A stretch of DNA of 64,000 bases from Cladorhizidae sp. MBARI D1340-BT2 (lineage: Eukaryota; Porifera; Demospongiae; Poecilosclerida; Cladorhizidae). The DNA lies in contig JAQNBH010000005.1 of NCBI GenBank assembly GCA_028752905.1, positions 2,043,725-2,107,724 of the forward strand. The letters are read 5' to 3'. Positions within the stretch are counted from its first letter, which is position 1. The number at the start of each line of letters is the position of its first letter. Under the pieces are notes generated by a model. That model saw only the letters and a program-made list of their open reading frames with translations, had not been told where the DNA came from and did no database searches. This document shows, piece after piece, positions 55,975 through 64,000 of the stretch. The position numbers and the translations under genes are program-made.

Positions 55975-56378
55975 GAGACTCTTGCTAGGTGTAGCAGTTA
56001 AGGTTCTTGCTAGGTGTAGCAGCTTGAGGCTCTTGCTAGGTGTAGCAGCTTGAGGCTCTTGCTAGGCGTAGCAGCTTGAGGCTCTTGCTAGGCGTAGCAG
56101 CTTGAGTCTCTTGCTAGGCGTAGCAGCTTGAGGCTCTTGCTAGACGTAGCAGCTTGAAGCTCTTGCTAGGCGTAGCAGCTTGAGGCTCTTGCTAGGTGTA
56201 GCAGCTTGAAGCTCTTGCTAGGTGTAGCAGCTTGAGACTCTTGCTAGGTGCAGCAGCTTGAGGCTCTTGCTAGGTGCAGCAGCTTGAAGCTCTTGCTAGG
56301 TGTAGCAGCTTGAAGCTCTAGCAGCTTGAAGCTCTTTCTAGGTGTAGCAGCTTGAAGCTCTTGCTAGGTGTAGCAACT
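55975..56378. repeat. Minisatellite, 26 bp unit, ~15 copies
   Basis: Units: GCTTGAGGCTCTTGCTAG then GTGTAGCA, with GTGT/GCGT/GTGC and GAGG/GAAG variants. It lies about 100 bp upstream of the proposed FAM204A-like promoter. Confidence 0.93.
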
Positions 56379-56482
56379 AGAACTGGACACATCTCAGCTG
56401 CCTCCTCTGCGCACTTGCACAAGTACTGTCTGCCTAGTAACCATATTGATGAACAAGGAAGAGCAGCTGATGTTCACTTGAC

Positions 56483-56490
56483 TATATAAG
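56483..56490 (+). promoter_or_regulatory. Possible TATA box of the FAM204A-like gene
   Basis: TATATAAG in otherwise mixed sequence, 280 bp before the proposed ATG. If used, transcription would start near 56,515 and the 5' UTR would run to 56,762. Inference from position only. Confidence 0.35.
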
Positions 56491-56762
56491 TGCTTGGCCA
56501 GAACATGTGATCACTCCTCCCCAAGAAGTGTGCATTTCTTGGTGTGATGGTTGTGCATGAAGTTTAGGATATTCCAGTAATCCAGTATCCATCAATAATT
56601 ACATTTTCGAGAGAGAGAGAGCAATCTGTAGCTACACTTGTAGCGGCAACACTTCATTGTGTAACCTGCAGCTGCTATTAGCACCACATTCATTATAGTT
56701 CATGATCTAATCACCACTTTGCAGTGAGCAAACAACTGTCTAGCTCTGACAAAGATCTTCTA

Positions 56763-56987
56763 ATGGAGGATGGAGTAAAGATACCTAGAAGTGCAGAGAG
56801 AGCTTTCAGGAAGAGAGCACGCCACCAGACACCAGACGCGTCAAGCATATGCTCACCATCACACCGAGATGATAGTGCTGCTGGTCACTCGGGAGAGACC
56901 CAGGAAACGAGGTGGCAGGAACTCAAGAACTACTTGGATCCTAATCCTCAACTGAAGGGCTGGGATAAGGGGAGGCTGCTTCCCAAG
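56763..56987 (+). CDS. FAM204A: FAM204A-like protein, exon 1 (as modelled)
   Basis: The proposed start is the first in-frame ATG. The frame is open 13 codons further up, to a TTTGCAG that could instead be a splice acceptor, so the true N-terminus is uncertain. The exon encodes a basic, Ser-rich stretch (IPRSAERAFRKRARHQTPD) and then ETRWQELKNYLDPNPQLKG, which corresponds to the WKEL-QYFGVND region of FAM204A. It ends at CCCAAG|GTAAGA in phase 0. FAM204A is a small conserved animal protein of unknown function, so no role is claimed. With this start the protein is 154 residues against about 230 in human, the difference being the N-terminal acidic part. Confidence 0.65.
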
Positions 56988-57058
56988 GTAAGAGTCCTCA
57001 GAACTTCAGTTATTAGACTATCATCGAAAGTGTTCTTTAACTGCCGCCATATTTTCAG

Positions 57059-57205
57059 AGCAAGCTGGAGAAGACGCTGGATAAGATGGTGGAGAGAGGA
57101 GACCTGGACAAAGCTGCTGCCATTAGTGACAAGATAGCCAGTCGAGAGTTGGCCTGTAAAGTGGCCACTGCTTTTGATTGTGTAGATTATGCCAAAAGAA
57201 GGAGG
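57059..57205 (+). CDS. FAM204A: FAM204A-like protein, exon 2
   Basis: 49 codons: SKLEKTLDKMVERGDLDKAA, then AISDKIASRELACKVATAFD and CVDYAKRRR. It matches the FAM204A core ([36 protein letters not shown]). Acceptor CATATTTTCAG, donor AGG|GTATGT, both phase 0. The region is predicted helical and charged. Confidence 0.8.
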
Positions 57206-57469
57206 GTATGTTGTTAATGCAGCACAAGTCTCACACATTATTCCTAGTGTTGTGTTGTCATTATAGGCTGAGGGTATGTTGTTAATGCAGCACAAGTCTC
57301 ACACATTATTCCTAGTGTTGTGTTGTCATTATAGGCCGAGGGTATGTTGTTAATGCAGCACAAGTCTCACACATTATTCCTAGTGTTGTGTTGTCATTAT
57401 AGGCCGAGGGTATGTGTTAATGCAGCACAAGTCTCACACATTATTCCTAGTGTTGTGTTGTCATTATAG
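57206..57469 (+). repeat. Tandemly repeated intron: 68 bp unit x 4, each with donor and acceptor
   Basis: The unit begins at the donor (GTATGTTGTTAATGCAGCAC), continues AAGTCTCACACATTATTCCT and AGTGTTGTGTTGTCATTATAG, and ends with exon-like GCTGAGG or GCCGAGG. Copies: 57206-57273, 57274-57341, 57342-57409, and 57410-57469, which has a small deletion (GTATGTGTTAATG) and joins the true exon GCTGAAG. Each copy is thus a complete mini-intron plus 7 bp of exon edge. Removing the whole 264 bp block restores the family reading frame. Including any 7 nt microexon would shift it. Confidence 0.92.
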
Positions 57470-57562
57470 GCTGAAGAGGAGCGGAGGAAAAGGAAGAAAC
57501 CTGCAAAACTCAAGTGGATGTTCGAGCAGAAGCACCTCTGGGAGAGCAAAGGAAACATGTAA
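57470..57562 (+). CDS. FAM204A: FAM204A-like protein, terminal exon
   Basis: 30 codons and TAA: AEEERRKRKKPAKLKWMFEQ then KHLWESKGNM. This matches the FAM204A C-terminus ([20 protein letters not shown] M), including the invariant W, F, K-W/LWE and N-M spacing. The protein ends here, three residues earlier than the human one. The acceptor TCATTATAG is the last of four identical candidates. Confidence 0.82.
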   Translation, partial: AEEERRKRKKPAKLKWMFEQKHLWESKGNM

Positions 57563-57832
57563 ATAATAGTTGCACTAATGGAGCAATTCATACGACAAGT
57601 CCACAACAGGAACAGGAAGAACAAACAGAGTTATGAAAGTGCCTCTCTCACTAGCCAAGCAATTCATGTTCACAGAGAACCACTACACATGCTCCTCTAC
57701 ACTGCCACAGCTGTCTAGTAGAGGCATTAGCAACAAGGACAGGTAGTCAGTTGAGTGGCAATGCATCACGAACACAGTGCAGCTTGTTATGGGCTGGTTA
57801 GGGAACCAGGAGCCATCAGCCATCGCAGCCAA

Positions 57833-57840
57833 TATAAAAG
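57833..57840 (+). promoter_or_regulatory. TATA box of the fluoride exporter gene
   Basis: TATAAAAG preceded directly by CCAA (GCAGCCAATATAAAAGG). Transcription would start near 57,865, giving a 5' UTR of about 90 bp to the ATG at 57,955. A single-exon gene with a canonical TATA box at the right distance supports the call. Confidence 0.6.
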
Positions 57841-57847
57841 GCCTCGG

Positions 57848-57853
57848 AATAAA
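57848..57853 (+). terminator. Possible poly(A) signal of the FAM204A-like gene
   Basis: AATAAA 286 bp after the FAM204A-like stop. It is the first canonical hexamer seen, and it lies just downstream of the next gene's TATA box. If both are used, the two same-strand genes overlap slightly. Confidence 0.35.
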
Positions 57854-57954
57854 AACTATCATCAGAATATTAACTTGGTAGTGTGCCTGTGTGTGCAAGT
57901 TTGTCTGGCCAGCTTTGGTAATAGTTTAGTGCAGTGTTACTCTATGCCATCCCA

Positions 57955-59085
57955 ATGGCTGGTCTAGCTGCCGAGGAACTCTCCATCAACGAAAAGCAAG
58001 CCTCCATCTCGCAGAACGGTTTCATACAGTCCTCTAAGGACTACAAAACAGTCTCCTTGCAGCAACCTGGTACTCTAACTCCCCCCAGAAGTCCGCTCAA
58101 TACTCCAAGGACATTTTGTTATTGGCAGAAGGGCAATGTGTATGAACAGATCATCTACATTTGTTCTCTGGCCATTTCATCTTACCTCGGTGTCCTCTGT
58201 AGGATCTATTTGTCGCAGCTGTCCAGGTGGGATGGAGTCCCCTTGTTCTCCTCTCTCTACGCCCAAGTGGTGGGCACTACGATCATGGGCTTCATTATCA
58301 GTCACAGACTTGCTCTGGTGGAGAAGCACTCTTTCATCTACCAGGCCATTGCCACTGGACTCTGTGGCTCCATCACCACTTTTTCTTCCTGGAACTTAGA
58401 GGCAGTCTCTAGCTTGCTGCAGACTGGTGAGGATTCTCCCAACAATGTCACCAGAATCTTAGGCTGGAGTACCACACTGATGCTGGGACTGGGAATGTCT
58501 GCCGGAGCCCTTTCCGTGGGCACACACCTAGCTTCCCTCTCTCCCTGGTCAGACCAGAAAGTAAGAAACAAACGGTTACCAGCCACAGCTGCAGCAGATT
58601 CACCTGCTGGGGGCACCACGTGCTGTCACATTGGCCTGAAGGGCTCGGTGTTGGTGTGTGTGTGTCTGTGGCTGGTCGTGTCTGTGATAGTAGTGGTCAT
58701 TCCATACACAGTACTGCACAAGTGGGATCTCACCTTCTCTATTCTGTTTTCTGCCCTGGGCACTTACTGCCGCTGGCACTTGGCTCCTCTTAACGCCACT
58801 TTCCACAACTTCAAGCTAGGGACGTTCCTGGTCAACATCGTGGGGGCATGGTTGCTTGGAGGTGTGGTTTCAGCACAAGCATTCTACCCAGATGGGTGGA
58901 TGCATAATATCCTGGTTGGACTAGCAACTGGCTTCTGTGGTTGCCTGACAACTGTATCAACATTTGCAGTCGAACTGTCTGGTTTGCCACTTCGGTACGC
59001 CTACATCTACGCCCTGACCTCTATCCTGGCAGCTCAGACGGGACTCATTCTGATCAGAGGCCCCATACAATGGACTCAAGACTGA
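57955..59085 (+). CDS. CrcB/FEX-type fluoride exporter, two-domain, intronless
   Basis: A 376-residue membrane protein that exports fluoride through the plasma membrane (FEX family; eukaryotic fusion of two CrcB/Fluc domains). Residues 1-60 are a hydrophilic, Ser/Pro-rich cytosolic tail. Domain 1 spans ~64-195 with LGVLCRIYL (78-86), AQVVGTTIMGF (103-113) and GLCGSITTFSSW (135-146). A linker with a hydrophobic helix follows (~231-250). Domain 2 spans ~255-370 with LGTYCRWHLA (268-277), GTFLVNIVGAWLLGG (289-303) and GFCGCLTTVSTF (326-337). The pore Asn is kept only in domain 2 (N294). The first Phe of the TTFS box is kept in domain 1 (F143) but is V334 in domain 2. This half-and-half pattern fits FEX proteins with unequal domains. 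The ATG is the first in the open frame, and the frame is unbroken with no need for introns. Confidence 0.93.
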   Translation: MAGLAAEELSINEKQASISQNGFIQSSKDYKTVSLQQPGTLTPPRSPLNTPRTFCYWQKGNVYEQIIYICSLAISSYLGVLCRIYLSQLSRWDGVPLFSSLYAQVVGTTIMGFIISHRLALVEKHSFIYQAIATGLCGSITTFSSWNLEAVSSLLQTGEDSPNNVTRILGWSTTLMLGLGMSAGALSVGTHLASLSPWSDQKVRNKRLPATAAADSPAGGTTCCHIGLKGSVLVCVCLWLVVSVIVVVIPYTVLHKWDLTFSILFSALGTYCRWHLAPLNATFHNFKLGTFLVNIVGAWLLGGVVSAQAFYPDGWMHNILVGLATGFCGCLTTVSTFAVELSGLPLRYAYIYALTSILAAQTGLILIRGPIQWTQD

Positions 59086-59328
59086 ACCTCAAAACCACAT
59101 TCATGCATTTTCAGTTTCTGCTACACATATTACACTAGTCATGAGCCAAGGTAATTAATAATGGCAGTGATGCATGTACACAATACATATTATGTGGTGT
59201 CCTAGATAAGTATCATGTCCTGTCGACTGTTTGTGAAGAGGTGTATCATCACAGTTGTCATGACTTCATGGGCTGTGGTGGAGCAGATTTGTCTCCCAAC
59301 TTCTCCAATTCTGCCCTGAAGTGAACAA

Positions 59329-59334
59329 AATAAA
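59329..59334 (+). terminator. Likely poly(A) signal of the fluoride exporter gene
   Basis: AATAAA 244 bp after the stop codon, in AT-rich sequence before the next array begins at ~59,390. Confidence 0.5.
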
Positions 59335-59389
59335 TTATGCACAAGCAAATGAGTTGCATTTAAATTATGTCTTGCTGATCTCATATATA

Positions 59390-59775
59390 CACGCAGTTAA
59401 TGTTCCAGTGCATGTCCTCATAGAGTTGTTGTCAACCTACTTCAACCTGCCTCAACTCGGTGTGATAGTGGTCCAGAGTGTGTGTGCATAGAGCTATTGT
59501 CAACCTACTTCAACCTACCTCAACTCGGTGTGATAGTGGTCCAGTGTGTGTCCTATTGTCAACATACTTCAACCTGCCTCACCTAGTGTGATAGTGGTCC
59601 AGTGTGTGTCCTCATAGAGCTACTTCAACCTGCCTCAACCCAGTGTGGGTGGTCCAGTGTGTGTTCCCATAGAGCTATTGTCAACCTACTTCAACCTGCC
59701 TCAACTCAGTGTGATAGTGGTCCAGTCTGTGTCCCCATAGAGCTATTGTCAAACTACTTCAACCCAGTGTGATAT
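59390..59775. repeat. Minisatellite, ~66 bp unit, ~6 copies
   Basis: Units: GTGTGATAGTGGTCCAGTGT, then GTGTCCTCATAGAGCTATTG and TCAACCTACTTCAACCTGCC TCAAC, with internal deletions. The array begins just 3' of the fluoride exporter. Confidence 0.9.
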
Positions 59776-60519
59776 CAGGGTTGCCAAGTTTGGTCAATTG
59801 GGTGAAATTATGATGACATGACAGATCTATCGTGTGTGGGCGTATGCACCACGACTAATTGTTTATTGCCATTATGGCCATCTTGGTCGTACATAATAGT
59901 ATAAAGGCTTTGGGTGGAAATGCTTGCGTCTGAACACCCCTCTGTCTTCTCTCCCACCTAATTCCAGCGTCCCACTGCTGTAGTGTCATCCTTACAAGTC
60001 AGACATTCAATTGGTGCAGAGGAGACAGGTAGCATATATACAGTCTCTCTGTTACCTTTCTGAACCATCTCTGCTTGCCTGCTAAATAACAAACATTATT
60101 GTTGCTGATTGGAAATTTGTTTCCTTGGGGAGTGTTTTTTGCATCTAATTTGGCATGAGTTTGTTTGGGTGCATAAGTGTGAAACAGGCCTGACAGCATG
60201 CGAGTTGGCAGCCCTGGAGATACTGATCCAGCGTGTGCCCCCTGCCACCACAGAACTACTAGATTCCACAATTTGTCTAACGTGGTTATATTAATATGTG
60301 CAGGTTTTCACAATAGAGTGCAAAGTTCTCTGTCACTTTCACATAAATGCACTTCAGGGATGATTGTTAAGTGACGCCTAACCTTGGAATACGTCATGAT
60401 GCTGTCCACAGGTCAAAGGGCAGGGATGATTGTTAACTAAGTGACGCCTAACCTTGGAACATGTCGTGATACTATCCACAGATAAACAAACCCGTAACCA
60501 TCATCCATTCCATAGCTCC
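59776..60519. other. Unique DNA, nothing recognised
   Basis: No gene supported. A near-direct repeat of GGGATGATTGTTAA…AGTGACGCCTAACCTTGGAA occurs at ~60,358 and ~60,423. Confidence 0.5.
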
Positions 60520-62095
60520 AACATGCAACAAACACCACTCGCTCCCATGCCAATAAATGCATGCACCCATTCCTGCCACAGCCCCAACATGCAACACCAC
60601 ACGCTCCCATGCCAATAAATGCATGCACCCATTCCTGCCACAGCCCCAACATGCAACACCACACGCTCCCATGCCAATAAATGCATGCACCCATTCCTGC
60701 CACAGCCCCAACATGCAACATCACTCGCTCCCATGCCAATAAATGCATGCACCCATTCCTGCCACAGCCCCAACATGCAACATCACTCGCTCCCATGCCA
60801 ATAAATGCATGCACCCATTCCTGCCGCAGCCCCAACATGCAACATCACTCGCTCCCATGCCAATAAATGCATGCACCCATTCCTGCCACAGCCCCAACAT
60901 GCAGCATCACTCGCTCCCATGCCAATAAATGCATGCACCCATTCCTGCACAGCCCCAACATGCAACATCACTCGCTCCCATGCCAATAAATGCATGTACC
61001 CATTCCTGCCACAGCCCCAACATGCAACATCACTCGCTCCCATGCCAATAAATCCATTCCTGCCACAGCCCCAACATGCAACATCACTCGCTCCCATGCC
61101 AATAAATGCATGCACCCATTCCTGCCACAGCCCCAACATGCAACATCACTCGCTCCCATGCCAATAAATGCATGCACCCATTCCTGCCACAGCCCCAACA
61201 TGCAACATCACTCGCTCCCATGCCAATAAATGCATGCACCCATTCCTGCCACAGCCCCAACATGCAGCATCACTCGCTCCCATGCCAATAAATGCATGCA
61301 CCCATTCCTGCCACAGCCCCAACATCACTCGCTCCCATGCCAATAAATGCATGCACCCATTCCTGCCACAGCCCCAACATGCAACATCACTCGCTCCCAT
61401 GCCAATAAATGCATGCACCCATTCCTGCCACAGCCCCAACATGCAACATCACTCGCTCCCATGCCAATAAATGCATGCACCCATTCCTGCCACAGCCCCA
61501 ACATGCAACATCAACTCGCTCCCATGCCAATAAATCCATTCCTGCCACAGCCCAACATGCAACATCACTCGCTCCCATGCCAATAAATGCATGCACCCAT
61601 TCCTGCCACAGCCCCAACATGCAACATCACTCGCTCCCATGCCAATAAATGCATGCACCCATTCCTGCCACAGCCCCAACATGCAACACCACTCGCTCCC
61701 ATGCCAATAAATGCATTCACCCATTCCTGTCACAGCCCCAACATGCAACATCACTCGCTCCCATGCCAATGAATGCATGCACCCATTCCTGCCACAGCCC
61801 CAACATGCAACATCACTCACTCCCATGCCAATAAATGCATGCACCCATTCCTGCCACAGCCCCAACATGCAACATCACTCGCTCCCATGCCAATAAATGC
61901 ATGCACCCATTCCTGCCACAGCCCCAACATGCAACACCACTCGCTCCCATGCCAATAAATGCATGCACCCATTCCTGCCACAGCCCCAACATGCAATACC
62001 ACTCGCTCCCATGCCAATAAATGCATGCACCCATTCCTGCCACAGCCCCAACATGCAACATCACTCGCTCCCATGCCATGCACCCATTCCTGCAA
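60520..62095. repeat. Minisatellite, 62 bp unit, ~25 copies, AATAAA in nearly every unit
   Basis: Units: CATGCAACATCACTCGCTCC, then CATGCCAATAAATGCATGCA and CCCATTCCTGCCACAGCCCC AA. Three units lack ATGCATGCACC, and one lacks CATGCAAC. Overlapping 61-codon frames on both strands are repeat translations. Confidence 0.96.
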
Positions 62096-62334
62096 TAAAA
62101 GATATATCTGCTTAGGGCATGAGAGACCACGCCCATTTCCTCCCTGATTGCCATTTCTTCTAGTTGAGCACTGGTGTATGAAGTCCTCACCTGATGTGCT
62201 GCATTCCTCTACCGTCCTTTGGGAGCCTCTTTACCAAGCATCCAGGGCTTAGTTCTAGTTCCAAGTTTAGACAAATCCGGTTGTCCCAAATTTTTCACAA
62301 GCACAGCACCAGCAAACAAGGTAGCATATATATG
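62096..62334. other. Short unique spacer, nothing recognised
   Basis: Sequence between two arrays with no motif-bearing open frame. Confidence 0.5.
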
Positions 62335-62430
62335 ACTAATTCTATCACTGTGAATTCTATCACTGTGAATTCTATCACTGTGAATTCTATCACTGTGAAT
62401 TCTATCACTGTAAATTCTATCACTGTGAAA
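62335..62430. repeat. Short minisatellite, 15 bp unit, 6 copies
   Basis: TCTATCACTGTGAAT repeated six times with one change (GTAAAT). Near-perfect identity. Confidence 0.95.
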
Positions 62431-62689
62431 GAGAACAAGTTGCTAGGCGAGTGAGACAAAAATAGCCACCAAGTACTGCTTCAGCAGTATAATTCATAGT
62501 GAACCCCACTAGCTGCTGAGTGCTGGCTGTACACATTTAGGTTAGCAAGGTGGGAGCTAGCACAGCACCTGAACACAACCAAGAACCATAATTAATGCTT
62601 ACATGCAATCTACTCACATGACACACAACATACACACAAACATATATTATGTCATGTGCATCAATGGATCTGTGCTACCTATGGACACT
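62431..62689. other. Unique spacer, nothing recognised
   Basis: Non-repetitive sequence before the final array. No gene or element seen. Confidence 0.5.
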
Positions 62690-64000
62690 TCACCCTAGTC
62701 CTTGTCCTACCCCTAGATCTAACCCTAACCCAGGTCCTAGCCCTACCCTAGCCTAGGTCCTAACCCTAGCCTAGGTCCTAACACTAACCCTAGCCTAGGT
62801 CCTAACACTAACCCTAGCCTAGGTCCTAACACTAACCCTAGCCTAGGTCCTAACACTAACCCTAGCCTAGGTCTTGCCCCTAGCCCGGGTCCTACCCGTA
62901 GGCCTAACCTTATCCCAGGTCCCACCCCTACGCCAAACCCTATCCCATATCCTAGCCTAACACTAACCAGGTCCTACCGCTAGGCCTATCCCATGTCCTA
63001 GCCTAACACTAACCAGGTCCTACCCCTAGGCCTATCCCATGTCCTAGCCTAACACTAACCAGGTCCTATCCCTAGGCCTATCCCATGTCCTAGCCTAACA
63101 CTAACCAGGTCCTACCCCTAGGCCTATCCCATGTCCTAGCCTAACACTAACCAGGTCCTGTCCCTAGGCCTATCCCATGTCCTAGCCTAGCACTAACCCA
63201 GGTCCTACCCCTAGGCCTATCCCATGTCCTAACACTAACCCAGGTCCTATCCCTAGGCTTATCCCATGTCCTAGCCTAACACTAACCAGGTCCTACCCCT
63301 AGGCCTATCCCATGTCCTAGCCTAACACTAACCAGGTCCTGTCCCTAGGCCTATCCCATGTCCTAGCCTAGCACTAACCCAGGTCCTACTCCTAACCCTA
63401 TCCCATGTCCTAGCCTAACACTAACCAGGTCCTACCCCTAGGCCTATCCCATGTCCTAGCCTAACACTAACCAGGTCTTACCCCTAACCCTATCCCATGT
63501 CCTAACCTAACACTAACCCAGGTCCTACCCCTAGGCCTATCCCATGTCCTAGCCTAACACTAACCCAGGTCCTATCCCTAGGCCTATCCCATGTCCTAGC
63601 CTAACACTAACCAGGTCCTACCCCTAGGCCTATCCCATGTCCTAGCCTAACACTAACCAGGTCCTGTCCCTAGGCCTATCCCATGTCCTAACCTAACACT
63701 AACCCAGGTCCTACCCCTAGGCCTATCCCATGTCCTAGCCTAACACTAACCAGGTCCTACCCCTAGGCCTATCCCATGTCCTAACCTAACACTAACCAGG
63801 TCCTACCCCTAGGCCTATCCCATGTCCTAACCTAACACTAACCCAGGTCCTACCCCTAGGCCTATCCCATGTCTAAGCTAACACTAACCAGGTCCTACCC
63901 CTAACCCTACCCCATGTCCTAACACTAACCCAGGTCCTACCCCTAGGCCTATCCCATGTCCTAGGCTAACACTAACCAGGTCCTACCCCTAGGCCTATCC
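62690..64000. repeat. Minisatellite, 24 bp then 46 bp units, continues past the window
   Basis: The left part starts with telomere-like CTAACCCTAACCC (~62,719), then five copies of CCTAGCCTAGGTCCTAACAC TAAC. From ~62,945 the unit is 46 bp: CAGGTCCTACCCCTAGGCCT, ATCCCATGTCCTAGCCTAAC, ACTAAC, with variants. It runs to the right edge. The palindrome CCTAGG occurs in most units. Confidence 0.94.

Noticed and set aside
60437..62190. Many overlapping frames on both strands of 60-139 codons
   Set aside because: Translations of the 62 bp minisatellite.
62719..62731. True telomere
   Set aside because: Only two telomere-type hexamers occur before the sequence turns into a different complex repeat, so at most a telomere-like seed.
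1..64000. tRNA or rRNA genes
   Set aside because: I looked for cloverleaf-like boxes and rRNA signatures by eye and saw none. A covariance search would be needed to exclude degenerate copies.

Overview
This is eukaryotic, almost certainly metazoan nuclear DNA. The genes that can be recognised are split by GT-AG introns (plus one GC-AG intron), carry animal-type proteins, and sit among decayed animal transposons (hAT, Penelope-like, a CXC-domain family). The short ordinary introns, the two-domain fluoride exporter and the mixture of elements suggest a marine invertebrate, perhaps a sponge or cnidarian; that placement is inference. The dominant property is tandem repetition: about 25 minisatellite arrays with unrelated units of 15 to 68 bp fill roughly two thirds of the window (sum of the array ranges listed). 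All of the very long open frames (up to about 2,960 codons) are translations of these arrays and are not genes. Layout: 1-22,515 is the 3' end of the gene for the shared alpha subunit of protein farnesyltransferase / geranylgeranyltransferase I (FNTA, + strand). Three exons (3035-3097, 4409-4565, 22411-22515) lie among arrays of 41, 17 and 18 bp units. The last intron is about 17.8 kb, appears to start with a GC donor, and holds a 15 kb array of an 18 bp unit. From 22,516 to 26,525 a further minisatellite, which contains a YY1-like motif, is interrupted by a decayed hAT transposon with a TTAA-flanked element nested inside it. From 26,526 to 43,850 there are many smaller arrays, a dispersed repeat present three times, fragments of a CXC-domain mobile-element protein on both strands, and a decayed Penelope-like retroelement (RT plus GIY-YIG). 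The retroelement adjoins a 32 bp satellite that resembles half of a hammerhead ribozyme. A possible unrecognised gene starts at 39,033, and a 55 bp array follows. From 43,853 to 52,592 there is an 8.7 kb array of a 16 bp unit. From 52,593 to 64,000 lie two compact same-strand genes: a FAM204A-like gene, whose last intron is itself tandemly repeated four times, and an intronless CrcB/FEX-type fluoride exporter with a TATA box about 120 bp before its ATG. More arrays follow to the right edge, one of which carries AATAAA in almost every unit. The genes do not form a pathway: one is protein prenylation, one is fluoride efflux and one is unknown. The notable biology is how real splicing and gene expression coexist with this density of tandem repeats. 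Candidate novelties are the intron that became a minisatellite, the ribozyme-like satellite beside its probable parent element, and the giant splice-signal-rich arrays.
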